DNA of 64,000 nucleotides, taken from the NCBI GenBank assembly GCA_022450045.1, contig JAKURD010000001.1, forward strand, positions 310,001 through 374,000. Reading direction: 5' to 3'. The DNA is from Gracilimonas sp. (GTDB lineage Bacteria > Bacteroidota > Rhodothermia > Balneolales > Balneolaceae). The notes under the pieces were generated by a model. That model saw only the letters and a program-made list of their open reading frames with translations. It did no database searches and was not told the DNA's origin. The position numbers were made by a program, and so were the translations under genes. Positions within the stretch are counted from its first letter, which is position 1. Every line of letters begins with the position of its first letter. Shown here in pieces: positions 8,214 through 17,331 of the stretch.

Positions 8214-9044
8214 TCAGCTGTAATCCTGAAATTCATCTACCCCTTCGGGGCCATAATCATCGGTAAAGAACTGTATGGCACCAATTGTAACGCCTTTAAG
8301 AACAAAGATGATAAACACGGCCATTAGTCCATATTCTTTAAAGATCAAGATGAGCACAAGATATATAAGGAATAAAATAAACTTACCCTTTTGCATGCGG
8401 ATAGTTTCTCGATCAAATCGTGGGATCTTATCGAAGGGCAAGGTGCTTACCATGAGGAATGAAATAACGACTGTAAATGGGATAAGAGCAGAATTGACTC
8501 CGTTTTCAAGAAAAGTAAAAACATCCAGAGAATCTCTGAATGTCAGGAAAAAAGCTCCGAGCATGATGGCTTGAGCCGGAATTGGAAGTCCAATAAAGAA
8601 ATTTTTGGTAGGTTCGAGCCTTGCATTCACGTTAAAACGAGCCAAACGGACAGCTCCGCAAAGTGGCGGAAGCGCACTTACCATGATCCCCACAAAACCC
8701 AACTCATGTAAACTCCAGGTATAGATCAAAAACCCGGGTGCAACTCCAAATGAAACCATATCACAGATGGAATCAAGTTCGATACCGAAATCGCTGGTTG
8801 CATCTGCAAGTCGTGCCATTAATCCATCAAAAACATCGAAAAGTCCGGCCAAGGCAATAAGCCAGGCTCCGCGAACAAAATCTCCATCTGAAATAGAAAT
8901 GATGGCTAAAAAACCACTGAATAAATTCATCAGAGTAAAAAAGCTGGGTACTGCAATCTTCTTATTTACCGGAGGTTTGCTTTTTTTACGATGTTTTTGC
9001 CGTTCTTTAAACGTATGATATTTCTTTTGAATGGGATATTTCAT
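8214..9044 (-). CDS. pssA: CDP-diacylglycerol-serine O-phosphatidyltransferase
   Basis: Integral membrane enzyme that makes phosphatidylserine from CDP-diacylglycerol and serine. The CDP-alcohol phosphatidyltransferase signature D-G-x2-A-R-x8-G-x3-D-x3-D is complete (DGLMARLADATSDFGIELDSICD written as its key residues: DG, AR, G, D, D). It is followed by SFGVAPGFLIY and the hydrophobic segments expected of this family. A basic N-terminal tail precedes the first membrane segment. The start overlaps the end of psd by 4 bp (ATGA), giving a psd-pssA pair that completes phosphatidylethanolamine synthesis. Confidence 0.9.
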   Translation of the reverse strand: MKYPIQKKYHTFKERQKHRKKSKPPVNKKIAVPSFFTLMNLFSGFLAIISISDGDFVRGAWLIALAGLFDVFDGLMARLADATSDFGIELDSICDMVSFGVAPGFLIYTWSLHELGFVGIMVSALPPLCGAVRLARFNVNARLEPTKNFFIGLPIPAQAIMLGAFFLTFRDSLDVFTFLENGVNSALIPFTVVISFLMVSTLPFDKIPRFDRETIRMQKGKFILFLIYLVLILIFKEYGLMAVFIIFVLKGVTIGAIQFFTDDYGPEGVDEFQDYS

Positions 9045-9694
9045 GCGTTAATAACTCCGATCACTGATTCTCCTGCCACTGTTTTATCTCCAGGCTCAAC
9101 TTTGATGTCCACATTTTCCGGCACCACAATATCCATTCGTGAACCAAATTTCATAATCCCAAACCGTTCACCGGCTTTAAGCTCATCCCCTTCTTTTATA
9201 TTGTAAACGATGCGGCGGGCCAGGAACCCGGTGATCTGCCGAAAAAATATTTTAGTATTGGATGGGTGCAGAACCCCAAAATCAGCTCTTTCATTGAGTT
9301 CAGAAGCATGTTCTGTCCAAGCCATAAGATATTCTCCCGGGTGATATTTAACATACTCAAGCAATCCCGAAACCGGATTTCTATTCACATGCACATTCAA
9401 CGGAGACAGAAAAATACTGATCTGAGTAGCTTTACCCTTAATATAGACCGGCTCTTCTATTTCTTTCACAAAAACTACTTTTCCATCTGCAGGAGAAATA
9501 ATAAGTTCGTTTCCATCAGGGATATTTCGGTCGGGATCACGAAAGAAAAAGATGGTAAGTCCGGTTAACACAACCATAGCTAAAATTAGAACATATCTAA
9601 ACCAGTGATCCAGAAAATAGAAGGCAAACCCACATACCAGGACTGAGACCAAAAGTACAAATGCTATGGTAGAATATCCGTCTCTTGCAATCAT
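9041..9694 (-). CDS. psd: Phosphatidylserine decarboxylase proenzyme
   Basis: 217-aa short-type decarboxylase that converts phosphatidylserine to phosphatidylethanolamine at the membrane. The N-terminus has two hydrophobic segments. SPADGKVVFV, LSPLNVHVNRNPVSG and YHPGEYLMAW follow. The self-cleavage site is FGSRMD near residue 179, where the Ser would become the pyruvoyl group. KVEPGDKTVAGESVIG closes the fold. It lies one base from the rseP stop and overlaps pssA by 4 bp. Confidence 0.92.
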   Translation of the reverse strand: MIARDGYSTIAFVLLVSVLVCGFAFYFLDHWFRYVLILAMVVLTGLTIFFFRDPDRNIPDGNELIISPADGKVVFVKEIEEPVYIKGKATQISIFLSPLNVHVNRNPVSGLLEYVKYHPGEYLMAWTEHASELNERADFGVLHPSNTKIFFRQITGFLARRIVYNIKEGDELKAGERFGIMKFGSRMDIVVPENVDIKVEPGDKTVAGESVIGVINA

Positions 9695-9695
9695 T

Positions 9696-11036
9696 CTAAA
9701 GCCCGAAATATCTGAATGCGTCGTTAAACATCACGAATATGAACAAGCCGATCATCAGGAAGAAACCGATCTGCTGCGCTACCATTCGTACTTTTTCAGA
9801 AGGTTCGCGGCGGGTGATCCCTTCATATAGCAGAAACACTAAATGCCCTCCATCCAATACCGGAATAGGTAAAATATTCAGAATAGCCAGCGTAATACTT
9901 AATAAGGCTGTGATATTCCAAAAACCAATCCACCCTGCCTGATCGGTGGCTTCTCGGGTTATACTTGCAATGGCGATCGGACCACCCAGATTTTGGGATA
10001 CAGAAATATCACCTGTTAACATCCTGGTGAATCCCTGTAAAATACCTACCGTTTGTTCTACTGTTTGATTGTAACCTTCTTGAATGGATTCAAAAAAGCC
10101 ATACTCTATTCGTTCTATTCCCAGAGTTTCCAAACTTGGTGAAGCAATACCGATAGTTTTGGTTTCAGGGTCAGGTGTGATGGAAGTATAGAACAAAGAA
10201 TCTTCCCGCTGTACACCAAAAGTTATAGCAGAATCCGCATTTTGAATGATTTCTACCAGTTGAGCCCAATAAAGCACAGAATCACCATTGGCAGAGACGA
10301 TCCTGTCTCCTGCTTTAAGCCCCGCCTCAGCAGCAGGCCGGCCTGCGGGTACTGAAGAAAGGCTGCTTGGATACATGTAGCTGACATCCAAAAATCCACG
10401 GGTTTGAAGACTATCCAGATAATTTGGGGTAACAGGAACATTTATACGTTGGTCATCACGTATCACTGTATAATTAAGATCATCTACGGTAAGCTCTGAA
10501 GCAGAAACCAGCTCATTGAAATAAGTAACCTCTTGCCCATTAACACCAATAATCTTATCCCCGGTTTTAAATCCGATTTCATTTAAAATAGAAGATTCGG
10601 GTACATACATACCGGCCGTTTCCTGAATTGGAAGCACGGATTTACCGTTGGTATAGGTCATTCCAAAAAAGATGAGAAACGCCAGAATCATATTAAATAT
10701 GACTCCTGCAGTTATGGTTATAATACGCTGCCAAACCGGCTTACTACGGTATTCCCATTCTTCAGGTTCTTTTTCGAGGTGTTCGGTGTCCATGCTTTCA
10801 TCGATCATCCCTGATATCTTAACATATCCACCGAGAGGAGTTGCACCTATGCAATAATCGGTGTCGCCTTTTTGAAAGCCCCAAACACGCGGAGGAAATC
10901 CAATGGAAAAACGCTCCACTCGCATTCCGAACCATTTGGCGGCTAAAAAGTGTCCGAGTTCATGCACAAAAACGAGGATCATTAAAGCCCCGCCAAATAT
11001 AAGTAGTGTATTTAATAAATTTAAAAACCAGTCCAT
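9696..11036 (-). CDS. rseP: RIP metalloprotease RseP (site-2 protease)
   Basis: 446-aa membrane zinc protease that cuts substrates within the membrane during envelope stress signalling. The zinc motif HELGH sits in the first membrane segment (VHELGHFLAAKWFGM). Two periplasmic PDZ-like regions follow (FKTGDKIIGVNGQ and LKAGDRIVSANGD). The C-terminal site is NILPIPVLDGGH. It lies 5 bp downstream of dxr, a common pairing, and just upstream of psd. Confidence 0.95.
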   Translation of the reverse strand: MDWFLNLLNTLLIFGGALMILVFVHELGHFLAAKWFGMRVERFSIGFPPRVWGFQKGDTDYCIGATPLGGYVKISGMIDESMDTEHLEKEPEEWEYRSKPVWQRIITITAGVIFNMILAFLIFFGMTYTNGKSVLPIQETAGMYVPESSILNEIGFKTGDKIIGVNGQEVTYFNELVSASELTVDDLNYTVIRDDQRINVPVTPNYLDSLQTRGFLDVSYMYPSSLSSVPAGRPAAEAGLKAGDRIVSANGDSVLYWAQLVEIIQNADSAITFGVQREDSLFYTSITPDPETKTIGIASPSLETLGIERIEYGFFESIQEGYNQTVEQTVGILQGFTRMLTGDISVSQNLGGPIAIASITREATDQAGWIGFWNITALLSITLAILNILPIPVLDGGHLVFLLYEGITRREPSEKVRMVAQQIGFFLMIGLFIFVMFNDAFRYFGL

Positions 11037-11041
11037 GTAAA

Positions 11042-12190
11042 TTATTTAATAATTGATTTTGCGTAGGTTCGCGTCTCTTTGTCTATTTCTTTAAGCGTCT
11101 CAGCGTTCAAACTATCATTCCAATCAATATTAGCCAAACTTTTTTCAACAATTTCAGGGATTTGAATATAACCAATTTCTTTATTCAAAAATCGCTGAAC
11201 AGCTATTTCATTTGCCGCGTTTAGAATTGCAGGGGCATATCCTCCTTTTTCAATGCTTTCCATGGCTAACCTTACACATGGAAATTTATCAAAATCAACG
11301 GGTTCGAAGGTAAGATTCAGGATTTCATTCCAATTCATTCTTTGGGTATCCAAGTCTAATCTTTCTGGATAAGTTAATGCATAGATAATGGGCACTTTCA
11401 TGTCTGGCAATCCGAGCTGTGCTTTGCTTGATCCGTCAATAAAAGTGATCATGGAATGAATGATACTCTGAGGGTGAATGACCGGTTGAATTTTGTGTAC
11501 GGGAATGTCAAACAACCAGTGTGCTTCGATGATCTCAAGTCCTTTGTTCATCATGGTTGAGGAATCGACGGTGATCTTAGCTCCCATATTCCAGTTGGGA
11601 TGATCAAGCGCCTGCTCTGCGGTAACTTGATGCATCTGCTCTTTTGTGAAAGCGCGAAATGGGCCACCGCTGGCGGTAATAATGATCTTTTCGATATCAT
11701 CCCATGATTCCCCCGCAAGGCATTGAAGCATAGCGCTGTGTTCTGAATCTACAGGAATGAGTTTCGCCTCCGATCGTTTTAGTTCCTCAGTGAGGATCTC
11801 CCCTCCAACCACCAGCGATTCTTTATTGGCAAGTGCGATCTTCTTGTCTGCTCGTATGGCAGCCAAGGTAGAGTCAAAACCTGCATAGCCAACTAAAGCA
11901 TTGAGGACAATATCCACACTGTTTAATGAAGCTAACTCAGGCAGGTGTTCTTTCCCGTTTAGAATATTGGTTTGGGAACATTCATTTTCTAAGTCCTTTG
12001 CATGACTTTTATTCCCAATAAGCGCGTATTTCGGGTTGAATTCCTTAACTTGCTCTGCCAGTAATTTCCAGTTTGAGTTTGCTGTAAGAACAATAACTTC
12101 AAATTTATCAGGATGCTGACGAACGATATCAAGTGCTTGGGTCCCAATGGATCCGGTTGATCCAAGAATAGCCAGTTTTTGTTTCTTCAA
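11042..12190 (-). CDS. dxr: 1-deoxy-D-xylulose 5-phosphate reductoisomerase
   Basis: Second enzyme of the MEP isoprenoid pathway; it converts DXP to MEP with NADPH. The N-terminal dinucleotide fold reads LGSTGSIGTQALDI. Active-site segments are ANKESLVVGG, PVDSEHSAML, ITASGGPFR and VDSSTMMNKGLEIIEAHWLF. The length of 382 aa is normal. Leftward order dxr-rseP-psd-pssA with gaps of 5 bp or less suggests one envelope-lipid operon. About 100 bp separate its start from the deacetylase gene upstream. Confidence 0.96.
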   Translation of the reverse strand: MKKQKLAILGSTGSIGTQALDIVRQHPDKFEVIVLTANSNWKLLAEQVKEFNPKYALIGNKSHAKDLENECSQTNILNGKEHLPELASLNSVDIVLNALVGYAGFDSTLAAIRADKKIALANKESLVVGGEILTEELKRSEAKLIPVDSEHSAMLQCLAGESWDDIEKIIITASGGPFRAFTKEQMHQVTAEQALDHPNWNMGAKITVDSSTMMNKGLEIIEAHWLFDIPVHKIQPVIHPQSIIHSMITFIDGSSKAQLGLPDMKVPIIYALTYPERLDLDTQRMNWNEILNLTFEPVDFDKFPCVRLAMESIEKGGYAPAILNAANEIAVQRFLNKEIGYIQIPEIVEKSLANIDWNDSLNAETLKEIDKETRTYAKSIIK

Positions 12191-12291
12191 ATGTTTTCTC
12201 TTTTGCTTCTTTATATTTTTGGCTCAGTTTTGAAGTTGTTAACTGTAAAACCATAAGGCAAGATAAGTGATTCCAAATTAAGTAGTGGTTT

Positions 12292-13191
12292 TCAAAAACC
12301 CATCTCTTTAGCTACTTCATACATTTGGGCATGGGCAATTACGGTTTCTTTCAAAGTTGGCGCATAGCCTCCGGAAAGTAACAAAACCAAGGGATATTCT
12401 TTCTGAGGGAAATGTTCAACTACCATACGGTCTCTTTCTCGAAGTCCGGCTAAAGTCAAAGACAGCCTTCCAAAATAATCGGTTTCAAGTGGATCAATTC
12501 CACCTAAATAGAACACTAAATCGGGCTCAAATTCCGCCTGAATTTTATCCAAAGCAGAGATCAGGGTTTTATGGTATTCTTTGTCCCCTGTTTTATCCAA
12601 CAGCCCGACATCAAGGTTTGAGGGTGGTTTTTTAAAAGGGTAATTCTTCTCCCCATGTATCGAAAAAGTAAACACACTTGGATCATCTTGAAATATATAC
12701 GCGGTTCCATTGCCTTGATGTACATCACAATCTACCACCAGAACCCGATTTACCCACATCGACTGCTGTAAAACCTTTATAGCCACGGCCACATCGTTAT
12801 AAACACAGAATCCTTCTCCATGATCGGGCATAGAATGATGTGTGCCGCCTGCCAAATTGCCGGACAATCCATCCTGTAGTGCCATAAGCCCGGCATTTAT
12901 GGTACCCTGAACCGCAAGACGAGAACGAACAGCCAGCGACTTACTCCAGGGAAGCCCCATTCTGCGGATCTCTTTCTTATTAAGATCTCTGGTCCAAACA
13001 GCTTTAGCATATCGTTCGGTATGAACTGTGATGAGATTTGAAAAATCTACAAGGGAAGGCTTAATCACTTCGCTTTTGCTGACTATTCCGGTATCAATCA
13101 AATAAGAATAGAGTCCGCTGAATTTCTTCATTGGGAAGATATGCTTCTTTGGTATATCGGCAACATAGCCGGGGCTGTAGCTGACTCTCAA
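12292..13191 (-). CDS. Histone deacetylase family (class IV-like) protein
   Basis: 299-aa arginase/deacetylase-fold amidohydrolase. It keeps the paired His (GGTHHS), DHGEGFCVYND, the zinc ligands in DCDVHQGNGT and GGIDPLETD, and the catalytic Tyr in LSGGY, so it should be active. The pattern is nearest to bacterial HDAC11-like enzymes. The substrate is unknown; small acetylated polyamines or acetyl-lysine proteins are both possible. It starts 6 bp from the end of pgeF, so pgeF-deacetylase look cotranscribed. Confidence 0.85.
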   Translation of the reverse strand: MRVSYSPGYVADIPKKHIFPMKKFSGLYSYLIDTGIVSKSEVIKPSLVDFSNLITVHTERYAKAVWTRDLNKKEIRRMGLPWSKSLAVRSRLAVQGTINAGLMALQDGLSGNLAGGTHHSMPDHGEGFCVYNDVAVAIKVLQQSMWVNRVLVVDCDVHQGNGTAYIFQDDPSVFTFSIHGEKNYPFKKPPSNLDVGLLDKTGDKEYHKTLISALDKIQAEFEPDLVFYLGGIDPLETDYFGRLSLTLAGLRERDRMVVEHFPQKEYPLVLLLSGGYAPTLKETVIAHAQMYEVAKEMGF

Positions 13192-13197
13192 AAGTGA

Positions 13198-13953
13198 TTA
13201 TGCCTTGGTTAACTTTATGATCCCCATCATACGTCCGCTTCCTTCTTTTTGCCTGCGATAGGAATAAAATTGTTCATCATTTATAGTACAGTGAGTACTT
13301 AATTCTATTTTAGATTCTATCATTCCCTGCTCCAAAAGCTGATAACGTATAAACTCCTTAAGATCTAAATGCGGCTTGTTGTAATGCTCTCTGTCCACAA
13401 ATTCATCAGGAAACTGTACAGCAACTTCTTCTCCTACTTCAAAATTCTTATTAGAAATACACGGACTGATGAAGGCTTTTATATTATTGACCTCAGCTCC
13501 GAGGCTCATCATTTTTTTAAGTGTTTTTGGAATGATATTTCCGGCTGCTCCCCTCCATCCTGCATGGGCGGCTGCTATCACCCGATTCTTTGGGTCTCCA
13601 AACAGGACTGCGGCACAATCAGCAACTTGGATAGCAAGTGCCAGATCATTTTCTGTCGTTACAAAAGCATCCGTATTTGGATAGGTCCCTCCAAGTTTCA
13701 CCACTTCGATCTTAGTTTTATGTACCTGTACTGCATAAGCAATTTTATGTGCATCTAACCCAATTTCATCTAAAAGCAGTTTTCGGTTTTGAAGTATGAT
13801 CTCTTTGTCTTCTTCGGTATTCAGCCCAAGATTCAAACCCGGAATGTTCGAATTGGGTTGAACCGATTTATGGTTGCGTAAACTGAACCAACTTGAAATG
13901 GATTCATCATTTAGCACGCAGGGTTTTATCAATTTAATCGGGGAAGACATCAT
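13198..13953 (-). CDS. pgeF: Peptidoglycan editing factor / LACC1-type multicopper-like enzyme (YfiH family)
   Basis: 251 aa of the DUF152/YfiH family, known as purine nucleoside phosphorylase/adenosine deaminase-type enzymes and as factors that remove misincorporated residues from peptidoglycan precursors. Family signatures are VQVHKTKI, VADCAAVLFGD, AAHAGWRGAAGNI, SPCISNKNFEVG and, near the end, THCTINDEQFYSYRR then GRM. His and Cys of these motifs form the metal site. The start overlaps the end of aroE by 20 bp. Confidence 0.88.
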   Translation of the reverse strand: MMSSPIKLIKPCVLNDESISSWFSLRNHKSVQPNSNIPGLNLGLNTEEDKEIILQNRKLLLDEIGLDAHKIAYAVQVHKTKIEVVKLGGTYPNTDAFVTTENDLALAIQVADCAAVLFGDPKNRVIAAAHAGWRGAAGNIIPKTLKKMMSLGAEVNNIKAFISPCISNKNFEVGEEVAVQFPDEFVDREHYNKPHLDLKEFIRYQLLEQGMIESKIELSTHCTINDEQFYSYRRQKEGSGRMMGIIKLTKA

Positions 13954-14785
13954 CTAACTTCATTTTAATGAGACCTAAAGGAAATTCATGCCCTGTCCAC
14001 AACTTAAAGGATCGTGCACCCTGATGGATCAGCATGTCTAATCCCTCGATAGGGATTCCACCTGATGCTTTCGCTTGTTTTAGAAATTTTGTTTCTCTGG
14101 GATTGTAAACCACATCGTAACAGATCTTACCCTCTAAAATATCTGTCTCATGTTCTTTTACCGGTGAAGCATCTGTATTTGGGACCATGCCAAGCGGAGT
14201 GGCATTAATAATGATCGCAGCTTCTTCTGCATAAGCATGCCAGTTATCATAGTTGCACATAATGATCTCTTCAGAAAGGTCGTATTGCCCTGGTCTTCTG
14301 GAAACCATAGCAATTTCCTTGATCCCCATTTCATACAACGCAAAAGAAATGGCTTTGGTCGCCCCTCCCGTTCCAAAAATAATAGCACGTTCTCCCGCTA
14401 ATTCATCCTCGTATTGTTCAATCGGAACTTTAAATCCGTATGCATCTGTATTTTCGCCAACTATTTTAGCATCTCTTTTTAAAATAGTATTAATGGCTCC
14501 GATCTGAGCTGCTTCAACTTCAAGCGTATCCATCGCATCAAACAACGTTTCCTTGTATGGTATGGTAACGTTTGCTCCAAGAAACTCCAGCTTATTAAAA
14601 TGAGCTATAAGTGAAGAAATTTCGCTGTTACGAACAGAAACGGCGTGGTATTCTGCCTTTAATCCATGATGCTCTAAAGCGGTATTGTGCATTAATGGAG
14701 AAACGCTGTGGCTGATCGGACTGCCGATCAGTAAATAATGCGGCAGCCGGCAGGATTCGGATTGGAGAAATTTTGAGAATTCCAT
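13934..14785 (-). CDS. aroE: Shikimate dehydrogenase
   Basis: NADPH-dependent reduction of 3-dehydroshikimate in the chorismate pathway. Substrate motifs are GSPISHSVSPLMHN, the catalytic Lys in NVTIPYKE, and GENTDAYGF. The cofactor loop reads FGTGGATKA. GLDMLIHQGA is near the end. ATG at 14785 (MEFSKFL) is preferred; a TTG seven codons upstream is open but lies next to the upstream terminator. The protein is 283 aa. Confidence 0.94.
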   Translation of the reverse strand: MEFSKFLQSESCRLPHYLLIGSPISHSVSPLMHNTALEHHGLKAEYHAVSVRNSEISSLIAHFNKLEFLGANVTIPYKETLFDAMDTLEVEAAQIGAINTILKRDAKIVGENTDAYGFKVPIEQYEDELAGERAIIFGTGGATKAISFALYEMGIKEIAMVSRRPGQYDLSEEIIMCNYDNWHAYAEEAAIIINATPLGMVPNTDASPVKEHETDILEGKICYDVVYNPRETKFLKQAKASGGIPIEGLDMLIHQGARSFKLWTGHEFPLGLIKMKLDDVFPD

Positions 14786-14810
14786 GATCGCTAAAGTTAA
14801 TAACAAAAAA

Positions 14811-14835
14811 AATGCGCATCATTAAGATGCGCATT
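14811..14835 (-). terminator. Intrinsic terminator downstream of the SRPBCC gene
   Basis: Perfect 10-bp stem AATGCGCATC/GATGCGCATT (14811-14820 and 14826-14835) with a 5-nt loop. On the minus strand a T tract follows (complement of the A run at 14804-14812). It lies between the stop of the 14865 gene and the start of aroE, so aroE should have its own promoter. Confidence 0.85.
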
Positions 14836-14864
14836 ATAAATAAAGTGATAAAGATTGAATTACC

Positions 14865-15341
14865 TTATGCAGTAACCTCTTCTTCGCTCTCTTCTTTAGG
14901 CTCAAGAGGAGTTTCCTTGAAGGTACCGCTTTCAGCTAATTCTTTGAATTTCTTAAGATCTTTAGCCAATTGAGCAGGTGAATCTTCAATAAAAGAAGCT
15001 AATTCTTCCTCAGGCTCACCGAAAAATGTGCGGTAGTCTAAAGAAAACTCAACTCTTGTTCGTTCTCCATTGTCAAGTGGGGTGAAGCGAATAGTTCCTG
15101 TTTGATTTAGATTACCATTAATAGTAATCCAGGCAAATCGAGTGTTACGAAGATTGTCGATAAGATTGGTAGTCCACTTATATTCTTCTCCCCCGATATC
15201 GGTCTTATATTCAAAAGTCTGAGAATTAACTCTTTCGACTTTATCGATGCGTTCCAGGAACTTAGGGAATTCAACCGGATTGCTTAGAAGTTCATATACT
15301 TTGGCAAGAGGTAAATCAATTTCGATTCTTTCGTGCGCCAT
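14865..15341 (-). CDS. SRPBCC (START-like) family protein
   Basis: 158 aa with a cyclase/dehydrase-type helix-grip pattern: an N-terminal strand HERIEIDLPLAKVYELLSNPVEFPKFL, then VERVNSQTFEYKTDI, TRFAWITINGNLNQTG, and RTRVEFSLDYRT before the long C-terminal helix. A charged, Glu-rich tail (KEESEEEVTA) ends the protein. Members bind hydrophobic ligands or act in coenzyme Q-type or stress roles; no function can be assigned. It is a single-gene unit with its own terminator (14811-14835). Confidence 0.75.
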   Translation of the reverse strand: MAHERIEIDLPLAKVYELLSNPVEFPKFLERIDKVERVNSQTFEYKTDIGGEEYKWTTNLIDNLRNTRFAWITINGNLNQTGTIRFTPLDNGERTRVEFSLDYRTFFGEPEEELASFIEDSPAQLAKDLKKFKELAESGTFKETPLEPKEESEEEVTA

Positions 15342-15617
15342 AATTTAATACTTGGTAGTTATGATCGTTAGAATTGTATTCTTTTGATGAACTGGTTGTC
15401 ATGGAAATAGGCAGGACTCATCCAGATTGTTCCAAATTTACGGATAAAATGACTAAGCCTCAATGATAATGGCATATAAAAAAATAAAAAACTTTTTCTC
15501 CCTAAATTTTTCACCTAATTTTTTGATGTTACTTTTTTCAATCTGCTTTTAAAACTGATAAGACTAATGTTGAGTCATCTATGAAATGTCGGCAAGGAGT
15601 TTGCCCCTTGGCGCAAA
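15342..15617. other. Gene-poor gap upstream of the SRPBCC gene
   Basis: AT-rich stretch between the SRPBCC start and the small frame at 15618. It probably holds the SRPBCC promoter. No RNA gene, repeat or decayed gene was recognised. Confidence 0.5.
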
Positions 15618-15731
15618 TTACACGTCCATTACAATAACCTGATCACATTGTGTACCTATTCCCAGTTCGGATTGGCAACAGGTAACCACCACCCGATATT
15701 CTCCCCCGGCAACTGAACATGGATATGACAC
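15618..15731 (-). CDS. Possible small cysteine-containing protein overlapping the tmk stop
   Basis: A 37-aa frame starting at GTG within TAGTG of the tmk stop codon. It has a paired Cys and two further Cys (VVVTCCQSE and GTQCDQVIVMDV). The start-stop overlap with tmk and the balanced composition look gene-like. There is no signal peptide and no recognised family. It could equally be the decayed end of a longer gene. Confidence 0.35.
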   Translation of the reverse strand: MSYPCSVAGGEYRVVVTCCQSELGIGTQCDQVIVMDV

Positions 15732-16339
15732 TAAGATTTTAGTGAGAGACTTAGAATTTTTAAAATCTCTTTATGAATAGATTCTATATTGCGCTCTGCA
15801 TTAATGGTTTTAAAGCGAGATTCCGTTTTTGCCAAATATTCAAATCCTTCAAAAACCTGGGTAAAGAATGTATCTCCTGCACGCTCCATGCGGTCTTTCT
15901 CAAAAGTTTTAGTTCTTTCACGCGCCTCTTCCAGGCTCAACCTTAGGTAAAAAGTAAAATCGGGTACCAAGTCATGAGTTGCTGCGGCATTGATCTGCTT
16001 GATCTGCTCAATAGGCATGCTTCTTCTCCCAAACCCTTGATAAGCGGTAGTTGAATCATAAAAGCGGTCGAGTATTACAATGACATTTTTTTCCAATAGC
16101 GGACGTACTTTTTCCGCAACCAACTGGGACCGCGCAGAAGAAAAAAGCAATAGTTCTGTAACCGGATCAATTTCCAGTTCCGGATTAAGCAGCATTCCAC
16201 GTATTATTTCAGAAACATCGGTGCCTCCCGGTTCCCGGAATACCTGCACTTCGTGGCCTGCTTCCAACAAATGATCCCGCAAAAGTGAGATCTGCGTTGA
16301 TTTTCCGCTGCCGTCTATTCCTTCAAATGTTATTAGCAT
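15731..16339 (-). CDS. tmk: Thymidylate kinase
   Basis: 202-aa P-loop kinase that phosphorylates dTMP to dTDP. It starts LITFEGIDGSGKST (Walker A), then FREPGGT, ILDRFYDSTTAYQGFGR (the DRY/F-type motif and thymidine site) and a lid region rich in Arg (EEARERTKTFEKDRME). Length is normal. It lies about 35 bp after the pta gene end and is read in the same direction. Confidence 0.94.
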   Translation of the reverse strand: MLITFEGIDGSGKSTQISLLRDHLLEAGHEVQVFREPGGTDVSEIIRGMLLNPELEIDPVTELLLFSSARSQLVAEKVRPLLEKNVIVILDRFYDSTTAYQGFGRRSMPIEQIKQINAAATHDLVPDFTFYLRLSLEEARERTKTFEKDRMERAGDTFFTQVFEGFEYLAKTESRFKTINAERNIESIHKEILKILSLSLKS

Positions 16340-16374
16340 GACTCAATTTATTAAGAAAATTCATATTCAAGTGA

Positions 16375-17331
16375 TCAGTCATCACTCATTAAAGCGCAGA
16401 CACAGGCGGTATTCACAATATCCTGAGAGGAACATCCACGCGAAAGATCCATCATCGGTTTTGCAAGGCCTTGAATTATAGGGCCCGTTGCCGTGGCTCC
16501 TCCCAAACGTTCCGTAATCTTATATGAAATATTGCCTGCATCAAGGTTGGGAAAAATAAAGACGTTTGCCTGACCCGCTACTTCTGAGCCGGGGGCTTTT
16601 CGTTTACCTATCTCCGGTATCACAGATGCATCAAACTGAAGTTCTCCATCTACCGGGAAGTCGAGGTTATGGGATTTTACGATCTCAAGGGCATCACGCA
16701 CTAACTGAATCCGTTCGTGCTCTGCACTTCCCCTGGTTGAAAACGAAAGCATCGCCACTTTTGGGACCGCTCCTATTATTTTTTGGTGAGTCTGTGCAGA
16801 ATCCATGGCAATAGTCGCCAATTGTTCGGCATTGGGATATGGAACCACCGCACAATCGCCATAAGTAAAAACCTTTCCGTCCTCAAAACTCATCAGGAAC
16901 ACACTGGAAACAACATTGGATCCTTTCTTCAACCCTATAGTTTGGATAGCTGCACGAAGCACGTCACCGGTTGTTGAGACGGATCCAGCCACACAACCGT
17001 CAGCATCATCTGCGGTAACCATCGCGGCGGCGAAAAATAACGGATCTTTGATGACATCAATAGCGTCTGCTTCTGATATCCCCTTATGCTTTCTACGCTC
17101 ATAAAAGGTATGCCCATAGGCTTTCAGCCGTTCATCTGAAACAGGATCAATAACCGGTAAATTCTTGGGAATACCGCCCCCCTCTTTATTCTTGATCAAG
17201 ATCGGCTCAGCAAGCTTATTATCAAGTAGAAACTGAGCAGCTTCTATTACCCTTAGATCAGAAGACCTCGGAAATACTATTTTTCTTTTGTTTGATTTAG
17301 CTCGTTCTCTGATCTCAGAAATAATGTTCAT
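16375..17331 (-). CDS. pta: Phosphate acetyltransferase (PTA/PTB family)
   Basis: Interconverts acetyl-CoA and acetyl phosphate; partner of AckA. 318 aa, the short catalytic-domain form. It shows KRKIVFPRSSDLRVIEAA, AMVTADDADGCVAGSVSTTGDVLRAA, GDCAVVPYPNAEQLA and the C-terminal FPNLDAGNISYKITERLGGA and GPIIQGLAKPMMDLSRGCS. The ATG at 17331 overlaps the TAA of the upstream transporter gene by one base, which fixes the start; a longer frame to 17382 is open but unlike the family. A phosphate butyryltransferase activity cannot be excluded. Confidence 0.9.
   Translation of the reverse strand: MNIISEIRERAKSNKRKIVFPRSSDLRVIEAAQFLLDNKLAEPILIKNKEGGGIPKNLPVIDPVSDERLKAYGHTFYERRKHKGISEADAIDVIKDPLFFAAAMVTADDADGCVAGSVSTTGDVLRAAIQTIGLKKGSNVVSSVFLMSFEDGKVFTYGDCAVVPYPNAEQLATIAMDSAQTHQKIIGAVPKVAMLSFSTRGSAEHERIQLVRDALEIVKSHNLDFPVDGELQFDASVIPEIGKRKAPGSEVAGQANVFIFPNLDAGNISYKITERLGGATATGPIIQGLAKPMMDLSRGCSSQDIVNTACVCALMSDD

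Noticed and set aside
8130..8327. 65-codon forward frame after the wecB remnant
   Set aside because: It runs into the pssA 3' end on the other strand and no known family was recognised; not supported as a gene.
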